Assembly (NCBI GenBank): GCA_963969395.1
Contig: OZ017805.1
Location: forward strand, 3,162,001-3,226,000
Direction of reading: 5' to 3'
Origin: Pseudoscleropodium purum
Taxonomy: Eukaryota > Streptophyta > Bryopsida > Hypnales > Brachytheciaceae
Length of the DNA stretch: 64,000 nucleotides
Below, in pieces: positions 46,255 to 58,805 of this stretch (position 1 is the stretch's first letter; each line of letters begins with the position of its first letter). A program made the position numbers and the translations under genes. Below the pieces are notes generated by a model. The model did not search any database. It worked only from the letters and a program-made list of their open reading frames with translations, and was not told the DNA's origin.

Positions 46255-48320
46255 TGCTCATATCTTTTGCTAGGAATGTCCGATTAGAATGAATTTTATA
46301 TTTTTGGAAAGGGGAATTAATCATCTACAAAATGGCATATTTAATTTGTGTCTGAACCACCTTTTTCAAAACAACCACGGCGGCTCATTAGAATTTGTAA
46401 TCACTTGGCAAACAATAGTTTAAGTCTTGTTTTGATTGGGTTTTTGTATACTTGAAGTTTACTTAGAAATTATAAAAGATCCATTGCTTGGAAGGTACAA
46501 TGGACCGACATTAGAACATCCATAGAATAAAACCAACTAAAAGAACTTGGTTGTATTTATTCATTTATCAAGGGTGAGTAAATAAGCACTTGCAAGGTTC
46601 TTCTAACTAATTTGGGTCTTTTTAACGCAATGGCAAAATTGGTTTTGTGTTTTGAGTTGTTCCCTAAAAAATTTCCGTTCATAGTTTGACTTTTTTAGCG
46701 TAATTTGTGGTAAGTTAAAGTTAAATTTCTAAAAATCTTAGGGAAAATCTAAAATTTGATTTGATTAGATTTTCAAGTCTTGCCTTTAAAAGTCAATTTG
46801 GACATACAAAGGTTATTTAGGACTTGACTTTAGGTTAAACACAAAATATCTTACGTTAATTAGGATTTAATTCTATGGAATTTTCAAAAGTCAATAGATT
46901 TCATTTGGACATTATTCCTAAGGCTAATTAGGGGTTTTGAGGAACTTGCTTGAGAACCTTCCTTTTGATAAAACAAAGATTTAATGAACAAATATCTAAG
47001 GGTAGATTAGGGTAGTTTAGAAAAATATCTTGTGGTAAGAGGGTAAAAAGTTCGTTGTGAATCTTAGTGGTGGGTCCTTTGCAACTAGTATATAAGGACC
47101 CTTCTCTAAAAATTAAACATCATGTTTTTCTTTCATTCCAGACAGCGACACACTGTTGGAAGAGTTAACTTAGGCCATTGAGCCAACCTTTTATCTTTGC
47201 CTTCATTCTTTCTTCCATTCTTTCTTTCTTTTTGTTCATTTAGTTTTAATCTCTTTTCTCAATTAGTTTAGAATTATTCTCATTTAGCCCTAGATACACT
47301 TGCTTAGACTAGTTGTGATACTTTTTTTTATTCTAGTGATTGTGGAATATCTTCTATAACATTGGAGTTTGTTTGTGTGTTGTTGTGGAACAGGTGTCAT
47401 TCAATTTGTTCCTAAAAGTTTGGTGACATTTAGGGTTTGGTTTAAACGTTGTCATATGTACCTCTTCTATTTATGAAAATTCTTAAGAATAACTTAAACA
47501 AAAACCTTGCTTTGTGAGACTTAGTTAGGAATTGCCCCACATGTGGAAGCTTTACCTAAATAAGGTTTGATTTCTTAAAAAAAATTTCTATACTGAAAAG
47601 ATAATCTTCTTCATTAGTGCTTGGGATTGCCTCTGCATGGTAGAGCTTTGCTTCCTATACTTTGAGAAATTCATACCAATTTGACCTCTGAATCTTTAAA
47701 TGATCTTTATAAGATTTAAGAGATTTCGCAAGGTCCATAACAATTTTCCAAATTGCGAAATAGAATAAAAGTTCATTTAGACTCCTAAATTATCAAATTA
47801 GCTTAGGATCAACCTTGCATAGTGGAGCTTTGACTTTTTGAACTTAAAACCAACTATTTAAGCCAACAACTTAATAGACTTCATTCTCTTTGCCAATCGG
47901 TGGTATGCTTGAAAGGGGTTCATTCATAAAAGAGAGGAACTTGTGGTGTTTGATTTTGGTAAGATCCCCTTCAAAATTGTTCAATCATTTCATTATTTTA
48001 GTTGGTTGGTAGTTGTTTGGTCATATTTTGATTTTTAATGATTTATTTTCTTTATGTTATAAGTTCCAATTTGTTGAAGGCCGTTTATATTTCCTTTTAG
48101 TTAATTTTCAATTAAGCATTATTAAATTATAGTCCATTAAATTCTTCATTTCTTTTACGGAATTTTAACATATTAAATTATGTGTGTGTTGTTTGTTTTG
48201 GGAAATTAATTGGGTTTAACCCTTAATGTTTGGTAAACCAAAGTTATGAAAATTTATAAGCCCCTAGCCAGCCTAGTTTGGTAACTGAGTTGACCAAAGT
48301 AAGTAGGGTCCTAACTAAAG
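46255..48320. other. Non-coding, LTR-like promoter block
   Basis: No gene is seen. TATATAAGG at 47089-47097 with a downstream pyrimidine-rich leader (ctttctttctttttgttc, about 47220) looks like an element promoter. Poly(T)-rich DNA follows. No polymerase-coding sequence is present on either strand. Confidence 0.45.
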
Positions 48321-48323
48321 TTT

Positions 48324-48515
48324 CAAAGGAGGCACTCATGGATATTGATTTCCGTCTTAGGGGGTCATAACTGGGTCTACATGGGGGCATAATTGGGTTT
48401 CAAGGGAGGCATTGATAGGTATCAAGTTTTTGTCCATGGAGTCTCAAGGGGGTCCACACAAAGTCCTAATGGAGATCTCAAGGGGGGCATTGACTAGGGT
48501 ATTGGGAGGGTCTTG
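48324..48515. repeat. G-rich tandem repeat, about 77-bp unit
   Basis: 'caaaggaggcactcatgg' (48324), 'caagggaggcattgatagg' (48401) and 'caaggggggcattgactagg' (48479) are spaced 77 and 78 bp, with 'gggggtcataa'/'gggggcataattggg' words between. It ends about 160 bp before the CACTA terminus. Confidence 0.6.
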
Positions 48516-48674
48516 GCCATTCATAGTTTGCCACATAGCACGTTTGAGCATGGCTAATATTGAGCGCAAGTTTGAGTGTGTGTGGATTGAATGCTAGACA
48601 AAGAGGGTGAGGAAGATAATAAGCATTGGAAATTGAATGAGAAGAGAAGAAATTAAAAACTAAACATACCATTT

Positions 48675-48687
48675 CACTACTAGAAAA
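48675..48687. repeat. CACTA terminal motif, left
   Basis: CACTACTAGAAAA, identical to the terminal sequence common in plant CACTA elements. It is followed at about 30 bp by the subterminal word AAATCAACAAG. Confidence 0.8.
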
Positions 48688-48689
48688 CG

Positions 48690-51010
48690 TTGACAAAACC
48701 AATAGAAAATCAACAAGTCTTTGTTGTTTCACTCACTCGTAATCAAAAATTGCAAAATTTGACAAATTCTTGTTAAGGCTTTAAAAAATGTTGCCTCACT
48801 ATTGTTGGTTTGGATACTATAAAATAAAATGAATTTTTAAACGTGAATTTACTGTATAGATAGTGTTGATGTCACATACCTTATCCAATTATCCATAAAT
48901 TTGGCTTGACAATGATTACACGTCATTCTTAGAGCTTTACAAGAATCCAAATTGTATCTTGAAATGTCTCTAATGGCTAGATGTAAGTTGCAAAGTGTTG
49001 TGCGACTTGCATACTACAGAAATAGGTTCATTTTTATAGATTTGCCTCACAATAACTGTTGACAAGATTGATTCATCAATGAATGTCTTCATATTTTGTA
49101 GTACAAGAGAGCTTCTCTTTTCTTTTGAATAGTTCTATTAAAGTACATTCATGTCTTCAACTTCTCATGTAATCACAACCCTGCAACATGAACAACCTTA
49201 GATTAATATGAAGTAGTTCACTTATAGTCCTCACATTCAAATAATTTGTGGCACTTCGAAAAGAATAGTCTATGACTGTAGAAAAATTTTGCTCATTGAA
49301 AATGAAATAAGTGTTGAATATGTACACTACTTGTCTACCTATTTGTAGAATTGAAGAAAGAGGAGGTTTGTTTCTTATTTTGCAACTAAAATTTCCCTCA
49401 CTACAACATGTTTGTACTCACCAAATTCTCCTCCATCCTATCATCATTTTCTTAGACATGTATGCATAGTCTGCTTATCCTTTTCTTCATAGATTCAATT
49501 ATGAAGTATTAGAAATCCCTCATACGATGGGACTGTGGAAAATACAATGTCAAGAAAAGGAAAGAGAAGTACTGCAAGACTTGTAGTTTGATGAAGCTGG
49601 CAAAGCTGTAGTCATTGTTCTATTCCTATTAGTCACCATGTCTAAAAAGGTAGGGACAATACTTGCATGGCCGATGAGATAAACGTTGAATAAAGCTCCC
49701 TCATTATTACTTTGTCAATATTATGAGGCAAAAAATTAGCTATGTCTCAGATGTTAATGCATTTGTGAAATCCACTAAAAAAATAAATAGGTAAACAATT
49801 AAGAAGAGAGGAGGAAAGGAGAACAACATGATGTTGCCAAGGGTCTATGAGCCTCTTCCGTCACCACGTATACAGAATTACCTTCAACAACATTGATTTC
49901 TCTCACAAAACATCAATGACTTAGCATGATGCAACGACAATCCATATCGACCATGACAACATTTGGTTAAAAGAAAGTGAGAAAAAATGCTACTTAATTG
50001 TCTTCCTCTAATGAAGAGAAACTAGAGTATATACATTGATATGATGTTGTTCACGTAAAAGATAAATTCTTGTTTGCAAAGCTAAATCATTGCACTTGCC
50101 CATCTAGTTTTAAAATATGACTTTGCAATAAAGCGCTGTCATCTTCAAACTACAATGCACAAAACTCATTGTCTTAGTAGATGATGAAAGAACATGTGGG
50201 AAAACAAGACCTTAGCCCCCTTATTGAACTAGTTTTGCACATGCAATTATTACATAATTCATCACTTATAACTATTTACAAAATGCATTCTTGTTTTGAT
50301 ATAGAAATTATCAATTGCTATTCGATATTAAGAATGTTGTAAGCTATTGGCTAATGATAGAACTTTTCACAACACTCTTTGAGCCTTCCTACTAGCAATG
50401 ATGCATTTAAACAACTATACCTCCATTGCGAGTGCAATCCTCAAAAATGGTGGTATATATGAGTCTTCCACATGTTCTGGAATCAATATCCTCTACTCTT
50501 TTTTGTCCTCCACCTCTCTTGGGAGCCACTTTGCGAATGGCAATACCTCTTCCAACTTACTAGGATAGACAACCCATTTTCTTCCACTATTGCAACAATG
50601 TTGAGCACGGAACTCTATTCTGGCTATTGATCTTTCTTGCCAAATTATTTGATACTTTCTATAAAGAGTGCCATAATGTACTAAAAGTTAATGTCCTTTT
50701 AACATAAGTGCAACTTTCAAAAAACCTTTCAAGCTTCCATATTACTAAAATGCACATGCCATCACTCCTACACTGCTATGTTGCATGAACTTTCATCCAT
50801 GTTTCTCTCAAACCTGGTTGTATACTTTCAAATACAATGTGAATAAATTCCTATAGCACAAAGACTTACGTTAATAGCCATTATTTTAGTAGTGAACACA
50901 TTAGTCATGCAATGGCCTTTCTATAGTTTAATGTATAAGGGAAGAGTTTGGAATTTCTTACTCCCTATAATGCTACAAGTGTGATGTATTGTCCAAAATA
51001 AAATTGTGTA
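48690..51010. other. Non-coding part of CACTA element
   Basis: This is the stretch between the left terminus and the 3' end of the transposase relic. No protein-like frame is recognised. A TTTTAGTAGTG word at 50884-50894 resembles an inverted terminal motif lacking one G; its 3-bp flank does not match that of 48675. Confidence 0.4.
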
Positions 51011-51017
51011 TTGCATT

Positions 51018-51944
51018 CTACAAATCTTCTGATAGTTCTCGAGACTTTCCCTTGTCCTCTAAGATTTCATCCACCATTGTTGGCTCCTCTACATCATCCC
51101 ACACTCTTTGAGATGTAATGTTGTACTCTAACATGTATTCTGTTACAAACCCTAGAGCTTTCTCAACTTCATAGCCTTGAACAATGCTGCCTTCTGATTT
51201 TGCGAGATTTCTCACAAATCCTTTTAATGACTTGCAGTAACGTTCATAAGGGTACATCCACCTAGTATGAACTAGTCCACAAAAAAATACCCCTTCCACT
51301 AAATGGTTAGGCATTATATCAAAAAATAATGGTGGCATTTCTTTCTCAAAGAAGTACATAGTTTCTACGCAATCCGCTATGAGTTGTTCTTTGTCATCTG
51401 CATTTATTGTCTTTGCACAAATTTTTCTAAACACTTTGCTTAGGCGAATCACTGCTACAGCAAAAGCCTTGTTAGAAATTTTCTGAAAACATATAGGTAA
51501 AATTTGTTGGTGAAGAATATGGAAGTCATGTGATCTAAAACCACTAAGCTTGTTTTTGTTAATTTTTGTATGTAGAGCACTCGCATAATGAGTTGGAGTT
51601 TGTAATGATTTCAACACTTGTAGCACCTTTGCCTTATCCTCTACTAACAAAACATATGTTGCATCAAGCATGTAGACTCTATTGCGGTTAATACCAATTG
51701 CTTGCAAATGAAGGTGTAGTCTAATGTTCCTTGCTTGCATGTCGGCTTTCACAAGAGGGGAATCCTTTTCACCAAATCTAGTCTTCAAAATGCTTTCACA
51801 TATATTCTTCTCATAGTGCATTACGTCCAAAGCATGATGCACCAAATGGTCATGTCGGCATTGTAAGATATAACACTTTGAAGTCAATGTAATCATGATG
51901 AAATGCAATTTCGACATGAAATGAGAGAAAAAAATATTATGCAA
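51018..51944 (-). pseudogene. CACTA tnp2 transposase, C-terminal part
   Basis: Open for 308 codons on the minus strand. After about 30 leader codons it carries LDVMHYEKNICESILKT, the conserved LDVMHIEKN region of plant tnp2 transposases. It then has SHDFHILHQQILPICF and PPLFFDIMPNHLVE, and RWMYPYERYCKSLKGFVRN, typical of the DUF4218-like C-terminal region, followed by GFVTEYM. It ends at a natural-looking acidic C-terminus (stop at 51018). Codons before the LDVMH region (MHNIFFSHFMSK...) are probably intron or insertion sequence, since other tnp2 proteins go straight from LPYWK to this motif. This is the best-kept reading frame in the window, but without an intact N-terminal half it cannot act on its own. 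The enzyme would excise and reinsert the element by binding its ends. Confidence 0.85.
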
Positions 51945-53514
51945 ACAATATTTGGGTGCTATAATATATATGCCAAGAAAAACAATTACTAAAAGAGTGT
52001 CACCCTTGTCAACATGTATTTCACCTTTAGGTCCCTAATGCAGCACCTATGGAACTTCTAATTTTTGTGCATTACAATTGTCCCAAAATAAGACTACAAT
52101 GTAGACTTTTTGCTTACAAAAATGTTTTGAAGCCCAACCTTAGTTCACATTCTCTACACTTTAGTTTATCATACTTCACTTCAAAGACTGCATGCATTAT
52201 TGACTTCAAATTCATAACCTCTTGACTTTAAACATAAAGCGTTGTGCACAAATTATGGTTGCAAGTCTTCAGTCATAAAAAGCATGAACATGGACTTCTC
52301 CATTTCAAACACATCTTCCACTCACTTTTCTATGGAAAACAAGAATTCAATGAAAAAAGAATGCGTTCAAACTACTTGACTTCATTCTAATTGTACATGA
52401 TTCAACAATGACATCCATAGAATATTAATATGCAATTGCTACTTAGATTTTTATGACAAACAAAATAGCTCATTCAAGGAATGACTTGCTCGCAATATAC
52501 CATTGTCAACGTATAGGAATGGCACTTATTCAAGAATAGAAAATGAGAAATCCTATGAATTGAATGTGTCCAATTGCTTTTGTAATTAAAACCTTAGAGC
52601 AAGTTCTCTAGTTCCATACCCCTATATGAATTGTTCTACTCGAACTCACAATCTACGTTGTACTAGTGTAATGTCCTTGCATTTTATAGCAATAGTCTAG
52701 AGTACACCAAAAAGTCCCTCTCCAAAACCCATTCTATTCACAATTCTTCCTTACATGGTTTGACATGTAGCATCACTTATGATGATCTACAATAGATTCT
52801 ATAATATTCATAGTACACAACTATTGAACATTATTTATTTGACATGGTTTCATTTGCCCTTAAAAAGATTTTATTCAATAAGATTATAGTGATAATTGAA
52901 CATGCATGTTCACATACATAAAAAAGAACAAGGAAAGTCATAAGGTATTAAAATATCAAACCAACCCCCTTGAAGCTATCATCAAAGCTACAAGAAAATC
53001 TTCACATTCAATAGGTATGTTTGTTGAAAAAGCGATTTGAAAACAATTAGCCAAAACCTAAACCCTTCATGACTTATATACAAGAATAATCAAATGATGC
53101 ATTCTTTGATGTGGTCAACCTCACTTTCACTTTCCAATTTGAAGACACAGAAATTAGACCTAGCCTCTACTAATAGTAATTACGCCCAGTAGCTACCAGG
53201 GCCCACTCAAAGGGAATCCACCTTAATGCCTATATATACCATAATTTAGTTTCATTCATTAATAACTTAAGAATTATTTTCACAAAATGTGCAATCATGG
53301 TGTTCAAAGCATTGTCCAATCGCATGCTAGTTTAGAGACCCAAATCATTTCTGCAGTGATAGAATTAATTTCTTCCAATATATGAATGACAAAACACTTC
53401 TTCAATTTTAATTAATATACATTGCAAGCAAGTGCTTTTGTGTATATGGACTACATATTTCATTACCTTTGCTAAAAAAGTCGCACACAATTCAGACCAT
53501 TACAAATTCACAAG
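51945..53514 (-). other. 1.5-kb gap splitting tnp2: intron or insertion
   Basis: On the minus strand the N-terminal part ends ...LPYWK at about 53515, followed by a possible donor (gtacgc). The LDVMH region resumes near 51860. The gap is AT-rich, has no recognisable coding sequence, and no acceptor was pinned down. Either a long intron or an inserted non-coding fragment fits. Confidence 0.5.
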
Positions 53515-54895
53515 ACATGCGTACTTTCCAATATGGGAGGTCATTGAAGATACTTCTATGCTTGACACCATGTAGCTTTATAGGGTCATTGCTCGAATTC
53601 TCAATCCTACCTTCTCTAAGAAAATCCTCTCTTTCAATGCTCCACTGAAGAACTTCTTCACCAGTCGTTCTCTGAGGAGACACGTGCCACTCTGGGTGGT
53701 TATTAAAATGAATTTTGGCCTTCCAAAATGGGTGTTGTGTATGCAAGTACTGTCTACTTCTAAGATATATCATTTTGTTTAAAAGTGCTGCATGCTCAGT
53801 ATATGTCTCTAGTCCACATAGAAGACAACCTTTGAAACCATGAACTTGATGTCCCAATAGAAGTCCATAGGTGGAAAAATCGTTCACTGTCCATATTAAT
53901 ATGGCTCTCAAAGTGAATCGTCTTTACTCCTTTGGTTCTGACATATTTATAGTTGGTACACCTACCCATAGCTTCAGCAGATTACAAACTAGAGGTCTGA
54001 GAAACACATCAATATTTTCAAATGTCATAGCTTTTGACCTATGAATCAACATAGCTAGTGATATGAAAAACTTTTTTGTTAGTAGCCACAAAAGAAGACT
54101 ATAAATTGTTAGAAGGAACACCCAAATTGAGTGCTTCATGGCATTATTCTTGAAGGGAATAATGCCATCTCCAACTAGCCCATGTCGGAGATTTGTCTTC
54201 TCTATAGCCAAGTCAGGGTGTTGACGGTCTGATGATTTCTAATGCAAACTATCTACTACAGACCTCATTATCTAACCTTGTGATTTGTGATGGTCATGCC
54301 AAGTCATGTACTTGGCTACTTCTAGACATTTGAACATTTGCAATAAATGGTTGATGACATCAAAGTAAAGGACTACCCATTGTGGAACATTATTAAAGTT
54401 TGGAACATAATGAGGTTGTTTACATTTCAGGCATGCAACAAGCTCTTCATTCTCCCCTTCATGTAAAATATGACCATTAGGACAACAATGTACTTGTTGA
54501 TGCTTCAGGCCCAATCTCATCAACACAATTTTGACCTCATATGACGTTCTTAGGAAGCAATTTGAAGTGGGCAGAAGGTTGCTAGCTATCCATTTCAACA
54601 ATGCATCCATAAATGTCTATGAAATAGAGTATAGATTGCACAATGAGAAGGTAACAATTGTGCATTAAAGACAATTCAAAGTGCTACCTTCAAAGACTAG
54701 TTGAGTGACTTCGTGTAGCAGATACTCCAAGTTCTCTTCATTAGACTCTTTACTCCCTTCAATATCACTGAAGTCCATTGGTGCTTGGCCTCCGTTGTCA
54801 AAAAAGTCATTGTGAATGTCATCTACGTGGCCAAAAGCATTTGTCACCATGTTTTCCACGTTGACTATGGTTGTCCTCGGCCACGTGAATCCTTC
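53492..54895 (-). pseudogene. CACTA tnp2 transposase, N-terminal and central part
   Basis: One minus-strand frame runs from about 54895 to 53492 with stops near 54665 (TAA), 54614 (TAG), 54272 (TAG) and 53924 (TAA). Segments in order: acidic N-terminus with DFSDIEGSKESNEENLEYLLHE; LLPTSNCFLRTSYEVKIVL; a paired-Cys region VHCCPNGH...LVACLKCKQP, typical of tnp2; and HGLVGDGIIPFKN. Next come NIDVFLRPLVCNLLKLWVGV, then the hallmark RAILIWTVNDFSTYGLLLGH with GCLLCG, and LKG-like HGVKHRSIFNDLPYWK at the end. Joined across the gap to 51944-51018, it covers most of a normal tnp2. The frame has no net indel over 1.4 kb, so inactivation by stops seems to have come first. Confidence 0.8.
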
Positions 54896-56835
54896 TTGTC
54901 TATTGTCATATTGTTCTTGATGATATATCTCTTTTTATTGTCGACCTCTACATAAAAGGCTACGTATATGTAGTCCATCTATTATCTATGTGAAAACATC
55001 ACATCCAAAATAAGTAATGCAAGGTTTATGGATAGTCTCCAAAGTCAGAAATATCCAAGCGTAGTATAGGTTCCTGGAGCCTATACATGCAAGACAAGTG
55101 CATCTTGAAATATGAACAAAAAAAATTCTTTTACAAAAATTACATGCTTCAAAAGCATTCTAAATTGACAGAAGCAATAATTCAAATTTTACTTTACAAG
55201 TGCAATTAAAGTGGCATAAGAAAACACAAGAAGAAGAATTATTGTCTTGACATTAGAATTTACCATGACTAGGTATAGCAAATACGGATCTTGTCCATGC
55301 CTATTGTGGTGTCATGCAAAAGTCTCCATTTTCTTCACACGACCACCTCTCCACCATGTACATACATACAAATGTTCAACTAGGCCCGACCTATTTGCTA
55401 GGGAGTGCTCTATGTGATAAGCTGCACATAATCTGTGACACATGCTGTTGACTCTATCTATTGCAAATGAGTATGGTGTTTTTTTGAAGAAACTAGGATA
55501 CAAAAAATGTTGAAGCGATGAACTGCATGCAACATACGACTTTTCTTCTATACTTCTATCATAAGGAAGAAAATACTAAATATCAATAACTTATTTTTAT
55601 GTCACAATAGAGAATTTCATACAAATTGCCGTGCCTAGCAACAAACTGCACTCGTAGGTGTCATCGCTTGACTTTTAAAATGAAGACAATATTGTCCTTA
55701 AATAGGTACAGCAATGGAAACACAGATGTATACATAATTATTTCCTACTGTAAACAACGTGCTATCACTATTCAAGGATTCAGACAAGGTGCACCTCAAT
55801 GCCCTTTCATTTACTTGACATAATAAGTTCAAAGGGATTTCAAACAATCTTGAAAAAAAGTGGTACTAGATGGTTTGATAGGAGTCCTTCATCTTACCAA
55901 CGGATTGGAGATCTTCAGTGCCATTTTGTTAAATGCTTGCATGGATCAATCTTGTAATACTATGTCTGCTTGCGGCTTATCTCTTACTCGAAGATAGCTT
56001 TGAGATGATCTAGCTCCTTCGTCAAATGAGTGATGGCCAAGTTATAAGCATGCATCCATGGGAGATGACTGACTTGTCATTTGAATCTTCAATACAAGCT
56101 TGTATTGAAGTCAATGAGGAAATTTTCAATTAACAAATAATACACTAGGATCATGGTGCAACTGCATGCGAATGACATTTCTAATGGTTTGATCTTCCCA
56201 CTCCACGATAAAAGTAGCCGCATTTATCACCTTCATGTCCCTCTCGTAGGCTACCTTCTTCACGCCCTCAAGTGGCACAAAGCACTCATATCTATCACTC
56301 TTCAAGAAAGGAAGTATGTTAGCTTATTTCGAAACTTCCACTGCAAACTGAAGGTGCACTCTTCTTGCACATTTACACCTATTCAGCTCTTGTATGCAAA
56401 TAGTGTACAGAAGATGCATTGTCTCACAACCTCGTTACCTCTAACAATCATTACTACTTTGTTTTTCCTTAGGTGAATACTTTCTTATAGTATATGGAAT
56501 GAGTACAGAGGCAATTTAATTAAAAACATGAAAGCATGATTTCATTGAAAGATTATATATGAAACATGGAAAGGAAAATTTAATTACCTATTATTTAAAG
56601 ACATCCAAGTCCATGCAAAACAAATTCCCTTAGTACACTTGCATATTTGTAGTATTCATTGAGTAAGCTTCATGTATTGGATGCTAAAATGAATAAATCA
56701 ATTTCCTTATATTGCAATTGCATTTCTTCATACCATTCTTATACATGGCCTACTAAATGGATTCATACTTCAATTCAACTTTATGAAGAGAAACAAGATT
56801 GCAGTGACTTAGAACTCTACCCTTTGATTTTGACA
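54896..56835. other. CACTA internal, no supported gene
   Basis: On the transposase strand this is upstream DNA (promoter/leader and possibly the missing first exon). Short open pieces at 55503-55312 (-) and 56153-56476 (+) have no recognisable motifs. I could not find a second CACTA gene of tnpA type. Confidence 0.45.
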
Positions 56836-57076
56836 CACTTCTAGAAAATGACGTCCAAATCAACAAAAAATCAATATACTTTTGTTGATTTGGATACTAC
56901 AATGTCTGTTTTTACATTTTTTTGTTAATGGTAACATTTTTTTGTTCATTTGGATAGTGTAATGAGAAAATCAATAAATCTTTGTTGAACATTTTAAAAA
57001 TCTTTTGGAATCTTCATTGTATAGTGTAGTTTTCTTTTAAATTAAGTATTCACATACAATTTGGTGTTCATTAAAG

Positions 57077-57605
57077 TCAGCAGACTTTGAAAGTAATTTT
57101 CGCATAATAAATGAACTTTTTCCAAAAAACTTTGAATCGTAAAAATTGTGTAATTGAACCAACTTTCATCTCCAACAATCCCTTTGAGATTTCAATTGTT
57201 CAATCAAAAGTTATAACCGAAGTTCAGAGAAGTGTTGGAATTTGTTTTTAAAAATTTAGTAGACTTTGAAGGCCGTTTTGACATAGTAAAACAACTTCTT
57301 TGAAAACATTTTGAACTAATAAAAGTTGGAAATTTAAACAAGCTTCTATTTTCAATAATTCATTTGAAGTTTTGATCCTCTAATCAAAAGTTATGGATAA
57401 AATTCAGAGAAGATGTTCAAAAATGTCAAAAGTAATAAATTCCCGTACTCACTCTAAAATTTGTTCAAAACTTTTGAGTACAATCTCCAAAACTCAAATG
57501 GAATTTTGGAGATGAAAGCTTGTTTGAATGACTAAATTTTATTAGTTCAAAATGTTTTCAAAAAAGTTCTATTATGCCAAAACAACCTCCAATTTTTCTT
57601 GAATT
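57077..57605. repeat. Foldback 1: inverted repeat with about 160-bp arms
   Basis: 57262-57420 and the inverse of 57440-57605 match in order: 'ttgttttggcataatagaac' with 'cgttttgacatagtaaaac', and 'ttgaaaacattttgaactaataaaa' in both. 'aaacaagctt.tat.tccaa.aattc' also matches, and 'caaaag' follows. A further direct copy lies at 57077-57240. Centre near 57430. Confidence 0.7.
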
Positions 57606-58377
57606 TAAAAAAATAATAATTTCTAATACCTATCTCCATTTTGTTTACAACTTTTCATTAAAGAATTAACATCTTCAAGGAATTAATTGTTATGATTTAA
57701 AGTTCAAAGTTCTTTAAAATTTAATTATAGAATTTAAAAATGTCAATTCCAATCATGAATAATTTGTAATGTTGTAATAAATGTTATAAATCTATTGTTT
57801 TTATTTCTTCTTCAATATTATTTAAAATTGAGTAACAAAAAGAAAAATTTAACTTCATTTTAGAATACAAATTCCATAACTATTGATAAATTAAAAATCT
57901 TTATAATTTCCATTTCATTAATCAAAATAGAATACTTCAAAGCTTTTTATATAAAAATAAATTTTGGAAATCAAATTGAAATGTTTATTTTCATAAAAAG
58001 TGTTCTTTTTTGAGAATTTTTTTGAGATTTTTAATTTCCCCAAAGACATATGAGGGAGTTACTTTTCAATCACATGATCAAAAGTCATAAAAGTTTTTGT
58101 GCTTTAAAGTTGCTCTTTGACCACATATAGTGTGAAAACTTTAAAGCAAAAAAATAAAAATTTAGTTTCAAATGGTTAGGTTTTATCTTTCAAACTATTT
58201 ACCCAAAATCCGTTTGTCAATTGTAAAACTTTCAACCTTATTTTACATGTTGAAAAAATATGTTGGAAATATATACTCAAAAATTTAAAAAAAACATCAT
58301 ATTCATGCTTCAAGGAAATAACATATAGGTAAAAAAGAATTTAATAGCTTAAGTATTCACAAATTGGTGCTTTTAAG

Positions 58378-58735
58378 AGTCAGCAGACTTCAAGGGTCGT
58401 TTCAACATAGTAGAATACGTTTTTTATAAAGACTTTCAACTAAAAAAAGTTGTAAAATAAAGTTAACTTTCACCTCCAAAAATCTGTTTGCAATTTAAAG
58501 CCTTAAATAAAAAGTTATAGACAAAATTCAGAGAAAGGTTTGAATGGCCATTTTTTTAAAACACTTTTAAACACCCTCTTTGAATTTTGTCCATAACTTT
58601 TTATTAAAGATTCCAAATTGCAAAAAGATTTTTGGAGGTAAAAGGTATCTTCATTTAACAACTTTTTTTGGGCTAAAATCTTAAAAAATAAGTTATTTTA
58701 CTATGTGAAAACGGCCCCTAAAGTTTGCTCACTTC
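58378..58735. repeat. Foldback 2: inverted repeat with about 170-bp arms
   Basis: 58378-58545 and the inverse of 58560-58735 match closely: 'cctccaaaaatct.tttgcaattt', 'aataaaaagttat.gacaaaattca.ag' and 'cgttt.cacatagtaaaata'. The loop is about 15-30 bases. The unit is the same as in foldback 1, so this is a repeat family found as inverted pairs. Confidence 0.75.
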
Positions 58736-58805
58736 ACATGGCAAATGCAAAAACAATGAGAAACTTAATAAATAAAAAACATTTACTCCTATGCACATGC
58801 AAATG

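Noticed and set aside
50884..50894. TTTTAGTAGTG as a CACTA right end pairing with 48675
   Set aside because: It lacks one base of the consensus, the 3-bp flanks differ, and the subterminal words are missing.
55312..55503. First exon of the CACTA transposase
   Set aside because: The frame lacks the usual N-terminal Cys pattern of tnp2 and cannot be joined to the downstream part.
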